Below are positions 35,701 to 45,221 of a stretch of DNA of 64,000 nucleotides, one piece after another. The translations under genes were made by a program, and so were the position numbers. The stretch's first letter is position 1, and each line of letters opens with the position of its first letter. The DNA comes from Cymbomonas tetramitiformis (taxonomy: Eukaryota > Chlorophyta > Pyramimonadophyceae > Pyramimonadales > Pyramimonadaceae): assembly GCA_001247695.2 (NCBI GenBank), contig LGRX02026037.1:46830-110829 (forward strand), written 5' to 3'. The notes under the pieces were generated by a model. That model was not told where the DNA came from. It saw only the letters and a program-made list of their open reading frames with translations, and searched no databases.

Positions 35701-36803
35701 AGAAAGATCAAGTTACCCAAAGTATATCATCACACCTCCTTTTGTTCCACTGCAACAACAAACCCCGAAATGTCCCGAAAGAGCCCTTACTGACGGTTTC
35801 GGGCGCTTGAAGATACGAATATGTACGCTTTTGTCCAAAAGATCTTCAGGCCTCAGAATACTGCCATCCTCGATATCTAACTATTGTGTTATAACTTGGG
35901 ACAAGTTGGGAAATTTGAAGCGTAACAACACAGCGAAACTCATAGGTCACTAGATAACCTCCATTAACGGAACTGTTACTTGTCGAGAAGGAGTAACATG
36001 CCATACAGTAACTGGTCGAATCGTCGTTCGGTGTAAAGTGGAAACATTCAACAGCTTATACCTTCGGATATTCCCCCTATCCCCTTCCCTAAAATCTCAC
36101 CACATTAGGTGAGCCTGCTTACCATGGAATATCAGTCACTTTGTCCGTTTGCAAAACAACCTGAAACAAAGATGAGACGTTGTTTAAACTACGCTGCCGA
36201 AATTTTGTGTGAGACAAGTGTGATACTTGTCGAAAAGGGGAAACAGTAGCCATCTGCCAGAAATACACTTAGGTATAGACTTCTCCGTTCCATAACTCTC
36301 TTAACTTTTGGGCCCCACCTGAATTTGCTCCACAGTCGTGATGGGAAGTTTCAGGTGTAGTCCAGGTTCCGTAATGACTGATAACAGCTTACCCGCTCGA
36401 TAGTATATTCCCACATTACCCTGCCAACAGCGTGCCAACGCCCGTTTAGGTCCAGAAAATATGTGCACCTGCTGCTCGCTTTCTTGGACGCTGAGAGAAC
36501 CATAACATAGCAGCAAATATAAAGCTGGCATACCTCTGAAATTGTATGAACAAGGGCCATTGGAGAAAACAATAGTGCTAAAACCTGCAGCACAGACACC
36601 CAAAATCTTGTTATTGGGTGCATGTGATAAAAATTCACCACGCCGTGAATATTCGATCTGAAATATCTTGGGCAAGGGCAGCATACATTTGGCACACATA
36701 TATTTGGCACGCATATATTTGGCACGAACGCAATCAAATCTGAAATATCTTGGACAAGACCTACCACCGCAATTAAAGATCCAAATACGAGTGCTGCAGT
36801 CAT
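29792..36803 (-). CDS. Erlin (ER-lipid-raft SPFH/prohibitin protein), many-exon gene
   Basis: Twelve exons join in phase on the minus strand: 36803-36765, 36584-36534, 36420-36319, 36160-36123, 35524-35446, 35189-35100, 34509-34439, 34203-34182 (22 nt), 33972-33895, 30791-30681, 30094-30015 and 29900-29792. One short exon between 36123 and 35524 and the C-terminal exon are not securely placed. Exons 1-2 give a membrane segment ([13 protein letters not shown], then [17 protein letters not shown]). Next are [100 protein letters not shown] and a Glu/Lys coiled coil. The visible end is [19 protein letters not shown], then MYFGDK. These are erlin hallmarks in order. Animal erlins form ER-membrane rings controlling IP3-receptor degradation and sterol sensing; the algal role is inferred. 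Intron 33894-30792 is filled with satellites. Confidence 0.9.
29908..29962 (-). pseudogene. Partial exon duplication in the erlin intron
   Basis: The sequence just upstream of the 29900-29792 exon repeats part of it. Minus-strand GGCGACTAGAGCCGAGCTCA matches exon GGCGAATAGAGCCAAGCTCA, and both continue CACCYGAATTT. It has no good acceptor of its own and looks like a decayed partial duplication. Confidence 0.6.
30381..30466. repeat. 28-bp tandem repeat, 3 copies
   Basis: CCATGGAAATAAAGCATGCT begins units at 30382, 30410 and 30438. Lies inside an erlin intron. Confidence 0.9.
30588..30680. repeat. 38-bp tandem repeat adjoining an erlin splice site
   Basis: Units around GTGTGCGATTGCACCTATTT occur at about 30590, 30628 and 30666. 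The last copy contributes the GTGCAA donor of the 30791-30681 exon. Confidence 0.75.
30950..31320. repeat. Hexanucleotide-like CATC/ACATC-rich tract
   Basis: Degenerate tandem 6-mers (CACATC, CATCGA, CATCAA, TACATC) over about 370 bp. They produce spurious His/Thr-rich frames. Confidence 0.85.
32133..32700. repeat. 206-bp satellite, 3 copies
   Basis: The unit begins CGGCATGCGATCAGCCGACA. Spacing is exactly 206 bp between equivalent positions such as 32283 and 32489. More degraded relatives lie at about 31340-31560. All are inside the 3.1-kb erlin intron. Confidence 0.9.
32902..33140. repeat. Dispersed repeat family, copy 2
   Basis: Matches 10843-11010, including GATGAACCGGCTTCAGGCAC and GCGAGGCTTAGGGGGTCCCA, with a few per cent divergence. 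Confidence 0.85.
33170..33470. repeat. About 98-bp tandem repeat, 3 copies
   Basis: CACAACGGCTCCAGAATCT recurs near 33176, 33272 and 33373, each followed by GTAAA(A)CCTTGCA and a variable tail ending CTATCACGCCAAGG. Confidence 0.85.
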
Positions 36804-38056
36804 CTTGTAGAGTGTCAACGCTTCTCGCTTTTTTTGTTAAGATTACCTTTGTCGCTTGGTGCGACGATCAAGAAAAACGTTTTAGTGAAGTGATTTTCAA
36901 CACATCCAGACCAATATTTTCAAATCTATGAAGGAACTAGCTCACAAGTAACTTTATAGTATCATCTGACGATCGAACGACTGTTTTATATTTCCTCTCT
37001 CGTCCTGTTCGGTTGGATGGTTGCGATGAGTCATCCACATACACGATGATACATCTGCTTCTTTCCATTCTAGATTCTTCCCTCGCCTGTCTTTTCTACT
37101 CGTGTCGCGCGTACAAACATCAGCAGCAGCATCCTCCATCCAGCATCGAGCATGTGCAGCAAAACGAAGAGCAATTGTGATTTGACGATATATTAATATT
37201 GAGCAATTCTTTGACGTCACGTGAGTGGTGACGAGACACTCTTCGTCTTGACCACGCACCTCTCGTCTGGCTACGCACCTGACCTCTCGTCTGCTCTCTT
37301 CCTCTCGCCTGCTCTTGAGTCTTGTCTTCGTCTTGACGCTGACGTCTTGACTCTCACTCTCGGCTGTGACCCTCTCTCGTCTGAAGTCTCAAATCGAAAT
37401 GCAGCAAATCGAAATGGACATGCGATGGGGCTGGCGCATGCTGCTCGATGCTCGATGCTGACTTGCTGAGCAATTGAATTGAGGATGAGCAAGGATGAGG
37501 TCACATCACAGCCTGAAAGCTGAATCTAACCCCTGCTCTTTATCTCCTTATCGATACTGTAGAGGTTCCCCATGGGGGAGGGGGACTTTCCGTTTTCAGG
37601 GTGAGAGCTCCCGTGAGAGAGATTCCGTGAGCCCGAAGGAAGGCGAACGATATTATCGTACTTACGGCTCCTTCGCTTGTTTGGGTGCAAACCTATACCT
37701 CTAAGACAGGCGGCACTAAGCAAGTAGTATGCTTGCTGTAGTGTTCCGATGAACACTTCGTGTTTGGAACATACGAGAAATCCCATGGTTGGACATCGGA
37801 TTTTTCTCAAGACTTACTTATCACAGTTACAAACCACCAGAGGTTGGTTGTCCGTGCGGACAAGATACCACCAACTCATACATATTTCCAACCCATATGT
37901 CCCACAACAAGTTTTCGGTGTTTATTTTTACGTTTGCGCGCGGTGGGTTTGGGAGTTTTGATGTTTTTTAAGTGGTGTAAATTGGGTGAGGTGTGAATTT
38001 TATACATAAAATATGATATGCAAAGTATCCGGTCTAAAAAGAAAAAAATGAAAAAG
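36804..38056. promoter_or_regulatory. Upstream region of erlin; no other gene seen
   Basis: It contains the presumed erlin promoter. A CTCGTCT-rich stretch at 37230-37385 is low complexity. No protein or RNA gene was recognised before the LTR at 38057. Confidence 0.4.
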
Positions 38057-38206
38057 TGCTGGAAATGACACCCTGACTAGTTCGTACAGTCAGGTGTCAT
38101 ATTCAGTGTGTCATCTTCGGTGATCAGCTTGTGCGACAAACTCAGTATATATGTGTATTATCTGAGTTTATCTTGGTTCGTTGTTTCACCGTCGGCAGCG
38201 TTCCCC
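38057..38206 (+). repeat. LTR-B 5' LTR, left part
   Basis: TGCTGGAAATGACACC...GCGTTCCCC. The remainder of this LTR resumes at 41889 after the LTR-A insertion, as shown by the intact copy at 45222-45396. Confidence 0.9.
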
Positions 38207-38498
38207 TTCTTTAAATGTATGGCGACCCGACCGGGAGTCCCAGTGCGAGCCCCTATGAGAATTCCTAGGTAAACTTGGACTGTGGTGATCCGTAAGCCCG
38301 TGCTGTGACACACCGAGTGTCACAGGTAGCTAGACTCGAGACCGTTCCTCGGAATTCACGGCCGGGAATTTCGATTCATGGCCGTGAATCGACTCCGTGA
38401 CCGTTCCGGGTATATCTAGCTTAGGGTTTATTTCTTATGAGAGTTTATCTATATTGGTTCACTGACTGTCTGATATCTTGAACCGGGATATTCCAGTA
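38207..38498 (+). repeat. LTR-A 5' LTR
   Basis: Contains TGTGACACACCGAGTGTCAC (stem-loop) and ends GATATTCCAGTA. It differs from the 3' LTR by about 7-8 percent, mostly small indels near CAG/CTG. Confidence 0.85.
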
Positions 38499-38891
38499 GG
38501 TCGTGGCCCCATCCACGCTATATTCCACATTGCTTTTGGCCATGATTGGCTAAAACAGCCGTTTTGGTAGGTGGTGCGCACCGGCGCGTTTGGGTGCGCG
38601 TGGGAAGTTTGGGATGAGCAGCTTTTGAGTATTTGACCGGCGGCTATGGGGGTTCGACCTGGATCGGACTTTGTCGGCGCAATGTCCTTGTACGGTTTTC
38701 TCTTTGCCTTGATCCAGCAATCTACCGTTCCTTGGGCTGGTGACTGCAGCACCTTCGACCTCGACTTCGTCTTCCAGTGCCCCTCGCTGCCATGGTTTTA
38801 CCGCTCTTCGCATGGCTGTGTACTCACGTTCTCCCCACGCCGCTACCCTTACGCGCCCCAGCGTACCACCTCCCATCAGGCTCTCTACGTG

Positions 38892-41255
38892 ATGGTTTCT
38901 ACAAGATCCAAAAAGTCCCTTATGAGGGACTCCGACATCGATGCCTCTCTAAGGCTGACCGACGCGGTGCGCAACACGCCGACGGTCAAAACCCCGACTT
39001 TTGCGTATCCCGCACCTACTTCCAACGAGGACGCCGACGTTGCCACCAGGAAGTATTTGCAGGAGCAGTCCAAGCTCGTTGACGAGATCTACAAGCAGCG
39101 GCGGCATCGGTCTTGGGCCAAGGGTATCCGCGAGGATATCCTTGGGGACAAGAAGCATTATTTCAGCGGCACGACTGACGCGAACCTGCTCTCCGACATG
39201 GTGGTGCAGCTTCGTACGGAGTTCGCGTCCGCTGGGCTGGAGCTGGCCTCGTTCGATCTGGACGAGCCTATGGCTCTGGTGGTGAGCAAAGTCAACGGCT
39301 TGCTCTACGACGTGCTCCAGCTGGTCATCGAAAAGCACAGCAACGCCCACGTTTGGCTTACGGGAACGGACGCGTCTGCTGACCGAGATGGACGGCGTGC
39401 TCTGGTGGACGTCATCAAGCGCTGCGTTCCGGTGGCGTTACGGGAGTCTTTCCAGCAGGAGCATGCGGCTCTCAACTATCCCGCCAACGTTGACCCGCAA
39501 CCCGTTCTGGCTCGAGAGCAGCGTTTGGTGCGGGACAACAAGGCAGCTGACTGGACGCCCACCGAAGCCACCAGGAAGCTCAGCCTGTACACCCGGCTTG
39601 ACCCGGTGTTCTACGCCGCGGTTAAGGTGCGCTATCCCATGGTGGCCGATCTTGCGACGGTTTCCCTCGGTGACCTTCGCTCTCTGGTGGTTGAGATTTA
39701 CCAGGCATGGGCGGCGACGGAGGCCGGGAAGGCTGCCTTGACCGGCCCCTCTTCTGGTGGCGCGTCTGCTTTACTCTCCAGCGACGAGCACCAGGTGCTC
39801 CTCGGCAAGATCCAGGAGTTGACTGAGCTGGTGCAGCGGCAGTGCGGGGCGGCTCAGCCGGTGGTGCAGCGGCAGCGGGATCCGCCGCAGCGGCAGCACG
39901 GGCAGCGACCGCTGCAGGGACGCCAGCCGCAGCGGCAGGGGCAGCCCCAGCGGGGCTTTCGCATGGGTGTGAACAACCCACCCGCCGTGGGCTTCGATCG
40001 CGACGAGCAGCGGGCGAAACCGCTCTGTGTTCGCTGCAAAAAGTCCGGTAAGGAACTCTATCATTTCTACCGCGACTGCCCTCTTGGCGGTCGCCAACAT
40101 TCCCCTGGCACGGCCGCGGCTTTCTGCATTCCCATCGACGACGAGGATGCGGAGGGCGTGCACGCCCTCGCCATGTGTGCCGTGTTCCAGGAAGCAGCGG
40201 ATGAGGGGGCGGACGCCTTTGCCCGTGCGGCGACGGTGTACGGCCCGCCAGCGGTGCTTTGCGGGGGCGTTGTGGGGGGCATTGACGTGTCCGCCTACGG
40301 CTTCTCCGTGGACGCGGAGCCACCGGTGACGGGGACGCCCGGTGAGGACATCCTCCGACGGCTGGACGACCTCGCGGCGGAGGTCAACGCGGCCGTTGAG
40401 CCTAAGGTACACTACACTCACGCCTCCTTCCTGCCGTCTGGGGGTGTTGACGCGCAGGCTTCGGCTCTGGTGTGTGACTCTGCCGAGGCAGGTGACACAC
40501 CGGAGGAGCAGGTTCCGGCAGGTGGTGCGGCGGCATCGGCATCCGCCGTGCCGGCCCCTGCTATGCCTGTCTTGGCGGACGAGGAGGAGCTCCTGAAGCT
40601 CTACGGCTACAGCGAACCCGTGTCCCTTCAATCGACACGGGTGACCACTACGGCGGGCACGGACGGTGAGTTCAAGGGCGCTGTGGAAAATGTCAACCAC
40701 GCCGCGGTTGTGCCGGTCGATCTGACTGGCTACGACACGGACGATTACGAAGACTTCGCTGACGGTAGCTTCCGGCTGAAGCCGCGGGCTCCTGCCATTT
40801 CGGCAAATCATGCGTCGGAGCCTGCAGCCCAGGCACCTCACTCTTGTGGTGCTCTGGGGGATTGGGGTGACGGTGCTCACCGCACCTACGGTTGCGGCAA
40901 GCCGCCATGGGGCTTCCCCGCTCAGCCGGGTTTGTGGGGGATGCCCTTCCTTCTTTCCTTCCTTCTCTTGATTTCTGTCATGGGAGTGGGAGCTGCCGCC
41001 TACACGGCGGCCAATGAGATCGACCTTGTGCAGGTATCGGGTCGGGCTGCACCGCAGCCTGTGCTGTGCAGGGGTGATTTATGTATCTACTCTGGTATCG
41101 CGGAGCTGGACCCCGTCACTCTGGATGCGGTGCTGCACTCCCTGGGTGCCGCGACGGTGGCTCACCGGCCGCCTGACCCACTGGAGTGCAGTACTGCAAT
41201 CGGCCACGGTGGGCATTGTGGTGACGGTGCTCCTCTGACCTTTGACCCCGAGTAG
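38892..41255 (+). CDS. LTR-A gag-like polyprotein (787 aa)
   Basis: The open frame extends upstream to 38646, but the ATG at 38892 (MVSTRSKKS) is chosen because two other gags in the window begin MV(A/T)STRS. The N-terminal half is helical and capsid-like, and aligns by eye with LTR-C and LTR-F (DANLLSDMVVQLRTEFA, then VVSKVNGLLYDVLQLVIEKH). A Gln/Arg-rich basic stretch (about 335-370) precedes a variant zinc knuckle C379-x2-C382-x8-H391-x4-C396, four residues longer than the retroviral CCHC spacing, then PLGG. A long acidic/Ala-rich region follows. Near the C-terminus YGCG precedes a hydrophobic segment (MPFLLSFLLLISVMGVGAAA, from 684) likely to span a membrane, with about 80 residues after it. 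No protease or reverse-transcriptase motif was found. Being intact, it may be expressed. Confidence 0.8.
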   Translation: MVSTRSKKSLMRDSDIDASLRLTDAVRNTPTVKTPTFAYPAPTSNEDADVATRKYLQEQSKLVDEIYKQRRHRSWAKGIREDILGDKKHYFSGTTDANLLSDMVVQLRTEFASAGLELASFDLDEPMALVVSKVNGLLYDVLQLVIEKHSNAHVWLTGTDASADRDGRRALVDVIKRCVPVALRESFQQEHAALNYPANVDPQPVLAREQRLVRDNKAADWTPTEATRKLSLYTRLDPVFYAAVKVRYPMVADLATVSLGDLRSLVVEIYQAWAATEAGKAALTGPSSGGASALLSSDEHQVLLGKIQELTELVQRQCGAAQPVVQRQRDPPQRQHGQRPLQGRQPQRQGQPQRGFRMGVNNPPAVGFDRDEQRAKPLCVRCKKSGKELYHFYRDCPLGGRQHSPGTAAAFCIPIDDEDAEGVHALAMCAVFQEAADEGADAFARAATVYGPPAVLCGGVVGGIDVSAYGFSVDAEPPVTGTPGEDILRRLDDLAAEVNAAVEPKVHYTHASFLPSGGVDAQASALVCDSAEAGDTPEEQVPAGGAAASASAVPAPAMPVLADEEELLKLYGYSEPVSLQSTRVTTTAGTDGEFKGAVENVNHAAVVPVDLTGYDTDDYEDFADGSFRLKPRAPAISANHASEPAAQAPHSCGALGDWGDGAHRTYGCGKPPWGFPAQPGLWGMPFLLSFLLLISVMGVGAAAYTAANEIDLVQVSGRAAPQPVLCRGDLCIYSGIAELDPVTLDAVLHSLGAATVAHRPPDPLECSTAIGHGGHCGDGAPLTFDPE

Positions 41256-41584
41256 TTTACTTCTGGTTCTGGCAGTACACCACTTTTCTAGTGGTGTGCT
41301 GAGATGTACTTTGACCTCAACTTGGTCTTCAATCTGGTTTATGCTTTTGCTTTGACAACTTTGTATTCTTCAATCTGACTTGCTGGTGCAGACCTTTTCA
41401 GTAGTTTAGCAGGACACTCATTGCCTGTATGCTTTTGCTCTTGTACTAGCTAGAGGGTTTCAATTTGTGTATCAGAATGGCACAGTTGAATTAGCAGTTA
41501 GGTTTGTCACCCTAGCTCCTACCCTAACTTATCTTACATTTTCTGACTTACCTGTCAGTCACCACCCACAGTGCTGGGGTGGTG

Positions 41585-41888
41585 TGCTGAAATCTGTATA
41601 GGCAGCCCTGACCGGGAGTCCCGGTGCAGGCCCCTATGACAGATTCCTAGGTAGCCAACACTGGACTGTGACTGATCCGTAAGCCCGTGCTGTGACACAC
41701 CGAGTGTCACATGTAGTTAGACTCGAGACCGTTCCTCGGAATTCACGGCCGGGAATTTCAGATTCATGGCCGTGAATCCTGACTCCGTGACCGTTCCGGG
41801 TATATCTAGCTTAGGGTTTATTTATTATGAGAGTTTATCTATATTGGTTCACTGACTGTCTGATATCTTGAACCGGGATATTCCAGTA
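41585..41888 (+). repeat. LTR-A 3' LTR
   Basis: TGCTGAAATCTGTATAGG...GATATTCCAGTA, directly after GGGGTGGTG. Confidence 0.85.
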
Positions 41889-41916
41889 CCCCTCGTGCAC
41901 TGCTGAGTTTCTAGCA
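41889..41916 (+). repeat. LTR-B 5' LTR, right part
   Basis: CCCCTCGTGCACTGCTGAGT...CTAGCA, matching 45369-45396. Confidence 0.9.
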
Positions 41917-42135
41917 GGTTATGGGACCACTTCACGCTTGCGTGTTGTGTATTTTAGCGTAGAATTTTATTTATTTTCATCATATATTTCGAGAGAGTGT
42001 GTCCACGCCTTGTGGCTCACTCAGATTTAGATTCTTCGCTCAAGCTTTGAACTCGCGGTTTGCGAGGGACATTAGACGGGGTGGTGCTCTACGGATTTTC
42101 TTGGGTTGATCAGACACTTATTTTCGTTATATTTT

Positions 42136-43085
42136 ATGGATTCTTCTCAGATTTCTTCGAGTGAGGAGCTTTCGGCTCTTTTGGCGACTATCGATGCTAG
42201 TTTGGAGAGGGTCTCTACCCTCAAGCGTTCTCGGCTGTTGACGTTATGCGGCTCTATGGCACGCTCGCTATCGCATTTTCGTGCCGCGGATTCTTCGGCT
42301 ATTTCTTCGGAGCCTATTCAGCCGGTTTCTTTACACATTGTTGTTTCAGGAACTGGCGCACAGGTTGGTGGTGCACACGGGACGTTGGGCAATCAACCGT
42401 CGAATCCGAGAGTTTTCGTGCTACGCTTTGTGAGATAGGAGTTGGCGATGGCATTGCTGTTTTGAGTTCGCGTTCAATTTCTTCGCAAGTTACCACCACT
42501 TCACCCTTGCCTAGTGCCACTAGGGCAAGAGCATCGGTTCGACAGGCCCCTCCTGTGCGAACCATAGTTCGCTACGTCCGGGATTCTACCGCTGCGCGCT
42601 CTTATATGGGCTCTGAGCAGCGCGAGCAGGTAGAGTTTGAAACTAGCGAAGAAGAAGATGAATCGGAGTACCCTGTTGGGTATTTCGATGACTCTGCAGA
42701 CAGTTGTGAGGAAGTAGAAGTGGAGCATGATGGCCACTTGGCCGCTCCGCATTTTTCGGACTATCTTCTGGAACAGGATTTCGAGTTGGGCACAGGTTCC
42801 CAACCAGATTCTTATGGCGGAGTTTTGGATCCCCCACTTGGGGAGGAATTTTTACCGCAGAACGATTTTAATGTTGGCACAAATTCTTTCGTAGAGCGAT
42901 ATGTAGACGCGGAAGAAAATGTGGAATTCTCGGAGACGGCAGAAGCAGAGTACACCGCTGAGGAGTGGGCGGCTTGGGATGCTGGAGCCCACGACTCTTA
43001 TGTCTCTGGTGGTGCACAATTCGACGATGAGGGTTCTTACTATGAGGAGGAGTCTGGTTATTACTCTGATAACAATTACTATTGA
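42136..43085 (+). CDS. LTR-B acidic protein in two overlapping frames
   Basis: Frame 1 starts at ATG 42136 (MDSSQISSSEELSALLATID) and stops at 42438. A second frame, open from 42246 to 43085, overlaps it in the -1 register. It encodes a Ser/Thr-rich and then strongly acidic, Tyr-rich tail (ETSEEEDESEYPVGYFDDS, then GSYYEEESGYYSDNNYY). The element may express a fusion by frameshifting or splicing, or one frame may carry a single-base indel; no clear slippery heptamer was seen. No homology was recognised. It could be a highly diverged gag or an accessory protein. As the only coding content of LTR-B, it presumably matters for packaging if the element is or was mobile. Confidence 0.5.
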
Positions 43086-43502
43086 TTTCTTTAAACAGAC
43101 AGGCGGTGTTCCCTGTTACATTTCTCAACCACTTGTTGTAGTTTTGGGTTGCAGAATGTTGTTTTATTTCTCACCACTTGCGGGCAGCTTCTCAATGTTA
43201 AGACGAACAATTTACAGGCAAGAGACCTTTGCAGTTCGCAGGATGTTTAGCTAAACCGACAGGCAGACTTATTTTTTACATTCTCCATCACATGCAGACA
43301 GGCGAGATCTGTGGGTTCACCCACCACTAGCTGGCAAAGATAAATTTTAACCGGGCAGATTTTATTCTAGCAAGCTCCTAGCTTAGCATGTATTTTATGC
43401 TTGGCAGATATTCTCATCCACCACTTGTGACTTTGTACTAGCTCCTAGGCTTAACAATCTTGCATCTTACACTGTAAGCCTAGTAGCTAGGGTGGTGTGT
43501 TG

Positions 43503-43762
43503 TGACAGAGACGGTGAAATAAACGGTGGATATAACGGACAACGGTGGGTTATATGCGTGTTTTTACAGTCTCCACAAACTCTGTGAAGCTGGGACGAGA
43601 TGCTCGGGTGGTTTCGCAGTCTAAGATGAGATAATAAAATAACTTGGGTGTTTTATTATCGGTCGGCTGGCAAGATGCAAGTGACACCACAGGGCGAGGT
43701 GTGACACAGGAAGAGACAGTCACCCCCAGTTATGGGGGGGGCGAAAGTCTGTCTCTCCATGA
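43503..43762 (-). repeat. LTR-D 3' LTR
   Basis: Plus-strand ends are TGACAGAGAC...CTCTCCATGA. Confidence 0.85.
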
Positions 43763-44925
43763 CACCACCTCACCCCGAAGGCGTGAGGTGTCACGATGCA
43801 AGCTAGCCAAGGCCGGGGCTAGCATCCTACGGTTGGCCACAGAGGCAAAACCCTAAGAAACAAGCATCTTTTGAGACCCTAAGAGGTCTTTTTCAACCCA
43901 GCTAGAGTGGCTCCGCCGCGCTGGTCTCTAGATGCGTGCTCTAGGGGCTTATGCCCATGCATGTGCTGTGGGGATGACTACTCCCACAGGCCAGCCAGCG
44001 AATCTAGCCCAAGTAATCGAGGGTGGACGGCGGCGTAGGTCTCGATGGTGGACGAAGTCGAGCGCCGCCAGGACGTCGTCATCCAACGCCCACGCGATGC
44101 GGTGCGACGATGTGTGGTACCAACATAGCGAGTGCGGGGACGTGGACACCCCGAGGGGGGCGAAGGTGGAAAATGCGGTGTGGCTCCACTCTGCCGCACA
44201 CAAGTGCGAAAACAGAGAGGAAAAGTGGTGGGATGAGGGATGCAACACCTGCAAACACCACCAGGCAATGGCCAAGGGGCACGCAGGGTGGAGGGAAGAG
44301 TGGAGGATGCTGCGGGGTGAGCTCGCAGTGGTCAAAGCTCATGTTGACGATGTGGTTGATGGACTCGATTTTGGTGTCGGGTGCATGAGCACCACCAGAC
44401 ACCACCAGATCGTAGCCATGGGTAAGCTCTCGTCGTCGAATCACGTGCAGCGCGGAGGTAACTGCAGAAATGCGGGCACGCTGACGACACGAAGCCATGG
44501 CCGCTGTAAGCTGTAAAATCTGGAGCCCAACACTTAGGGTTCCCAAGCGAAAACGTAACTTTCGCTAAAAATAACCAAATAGAACGATGGAAAAGGCAAT
44601 CTGGGGTAGATTCCCGCGGGGAAGACGGTGGTGACGTCAAAAATGTCGTGCGATAAGCCAATTTTGCTGCTGTTGAGGTGCTGCTGGCCAGAGCGTAAAG
44701 TGAAATAGATGGGGACGACGTAGTCGAGAATGAAGGTTGATGTGATCGAGGACAAGGTGCTCGAATAATTTCCCGGTACCAAGGGGGACGCGGGGTGAAG
44801 ATGGCGGCAAAGAGGACGAAGGTGCTCAGCCGAATTTGGTGAAAAGCGGGATAGTTACCGCACAAGGTACGGGATCAAAGAATCCGAAAGCGTGAGCAAA
44901 CTCGCCAGTGGTGAGGCCCATAACC

Positions 44926-45185
44926 TGACAGAGACGGTGAAATAAACGGTGGATATAACGGACAACGGTGGGTTATATGCGTGTTTTTACAGTCTCCACA
45001 AACTCTGTGAAGCTGGGACGAGATGCTCGGGTGGTTTCGCAGTCTAAGATGAGATAATAAAATTACTTGGGTGTTTTATTATCGGTCGGCTGGCAAGATG
45101 CAAGTGACACCACAGGGCGAGGTGTGACACAGGAAGAGACAGTCACCCCCAGTTATGGGGGGGGCGAAAGTCTGTCTCTCCATGA
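44926..45185 (-). repeat. LTR-D 5' LTR
   Basis: Almost identical to 43503-43762 and flanked by tgttg on the right. Confidence 0.85.
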
Positions 45186-45221
45186 TGTTGTCACAAGCTG
45201 TCCACCTCAGATGAGGTGGTG

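Larger units (their letters stand above)
38207..41888 (+). mobile_element. LTR-A: 3.7-kb gag-only LTR retrotransposon (TR-GAG)
   Basis: LTRs are at 38207-38498 (292 bp) and 41585-41888 (304 bp). The insertion point is proven by the uninterrupted sequence at 45222-45396. The target duplication falls in a C run (CCCC both sides). The leader is GGTCGTGGCCCCATCCACGC. The tract before the 3' LTR is GCTGGGGTGGTG, pairing with an upstream CACCACC. The interior has one long gag frame (38892-41255) followed by about 330 bp of non-coding sequence. No pol domain is encoded, so it must depend on a reverse transcriptase supplied elsewhere. Confidence 0.9.
43503..45185 (-). mobile_element. LTR-D: short non-autonomous LTR element nested in LTR-B
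   Basis: 260-bp LTRs are at 43503-43762 and 44926-45185, with one visible difference. The target duplication tgttg is perfect (43498-43502 and 45186-45190). Minus-strand orientation is shown by the leader GGTTATGGGCCTCACCACTG after the right LTR and by the tract ending GGTGAGGTGGTG before the left one. The 1.16-kb interior is related to LTR-E and has only degenerate frames. It contains a hairpin CACCTCAC...GTGAGGTG at about 43766-43790. Confidence 0.85.

Noticed and set aside
39771..40880. 369-codon minus-strand frame opposite the LTR-A gag
   Set aside because: Antisense shadow of a GC-rich gag; Arg/His-rich with no domain.
42246..42438. Programmed -1 frameshift in LTR-B
   Set aside because: The overlap has no convincing X XXY YYZ slippery heptamer with downstream structure; a simple indel or splice is equally likely.
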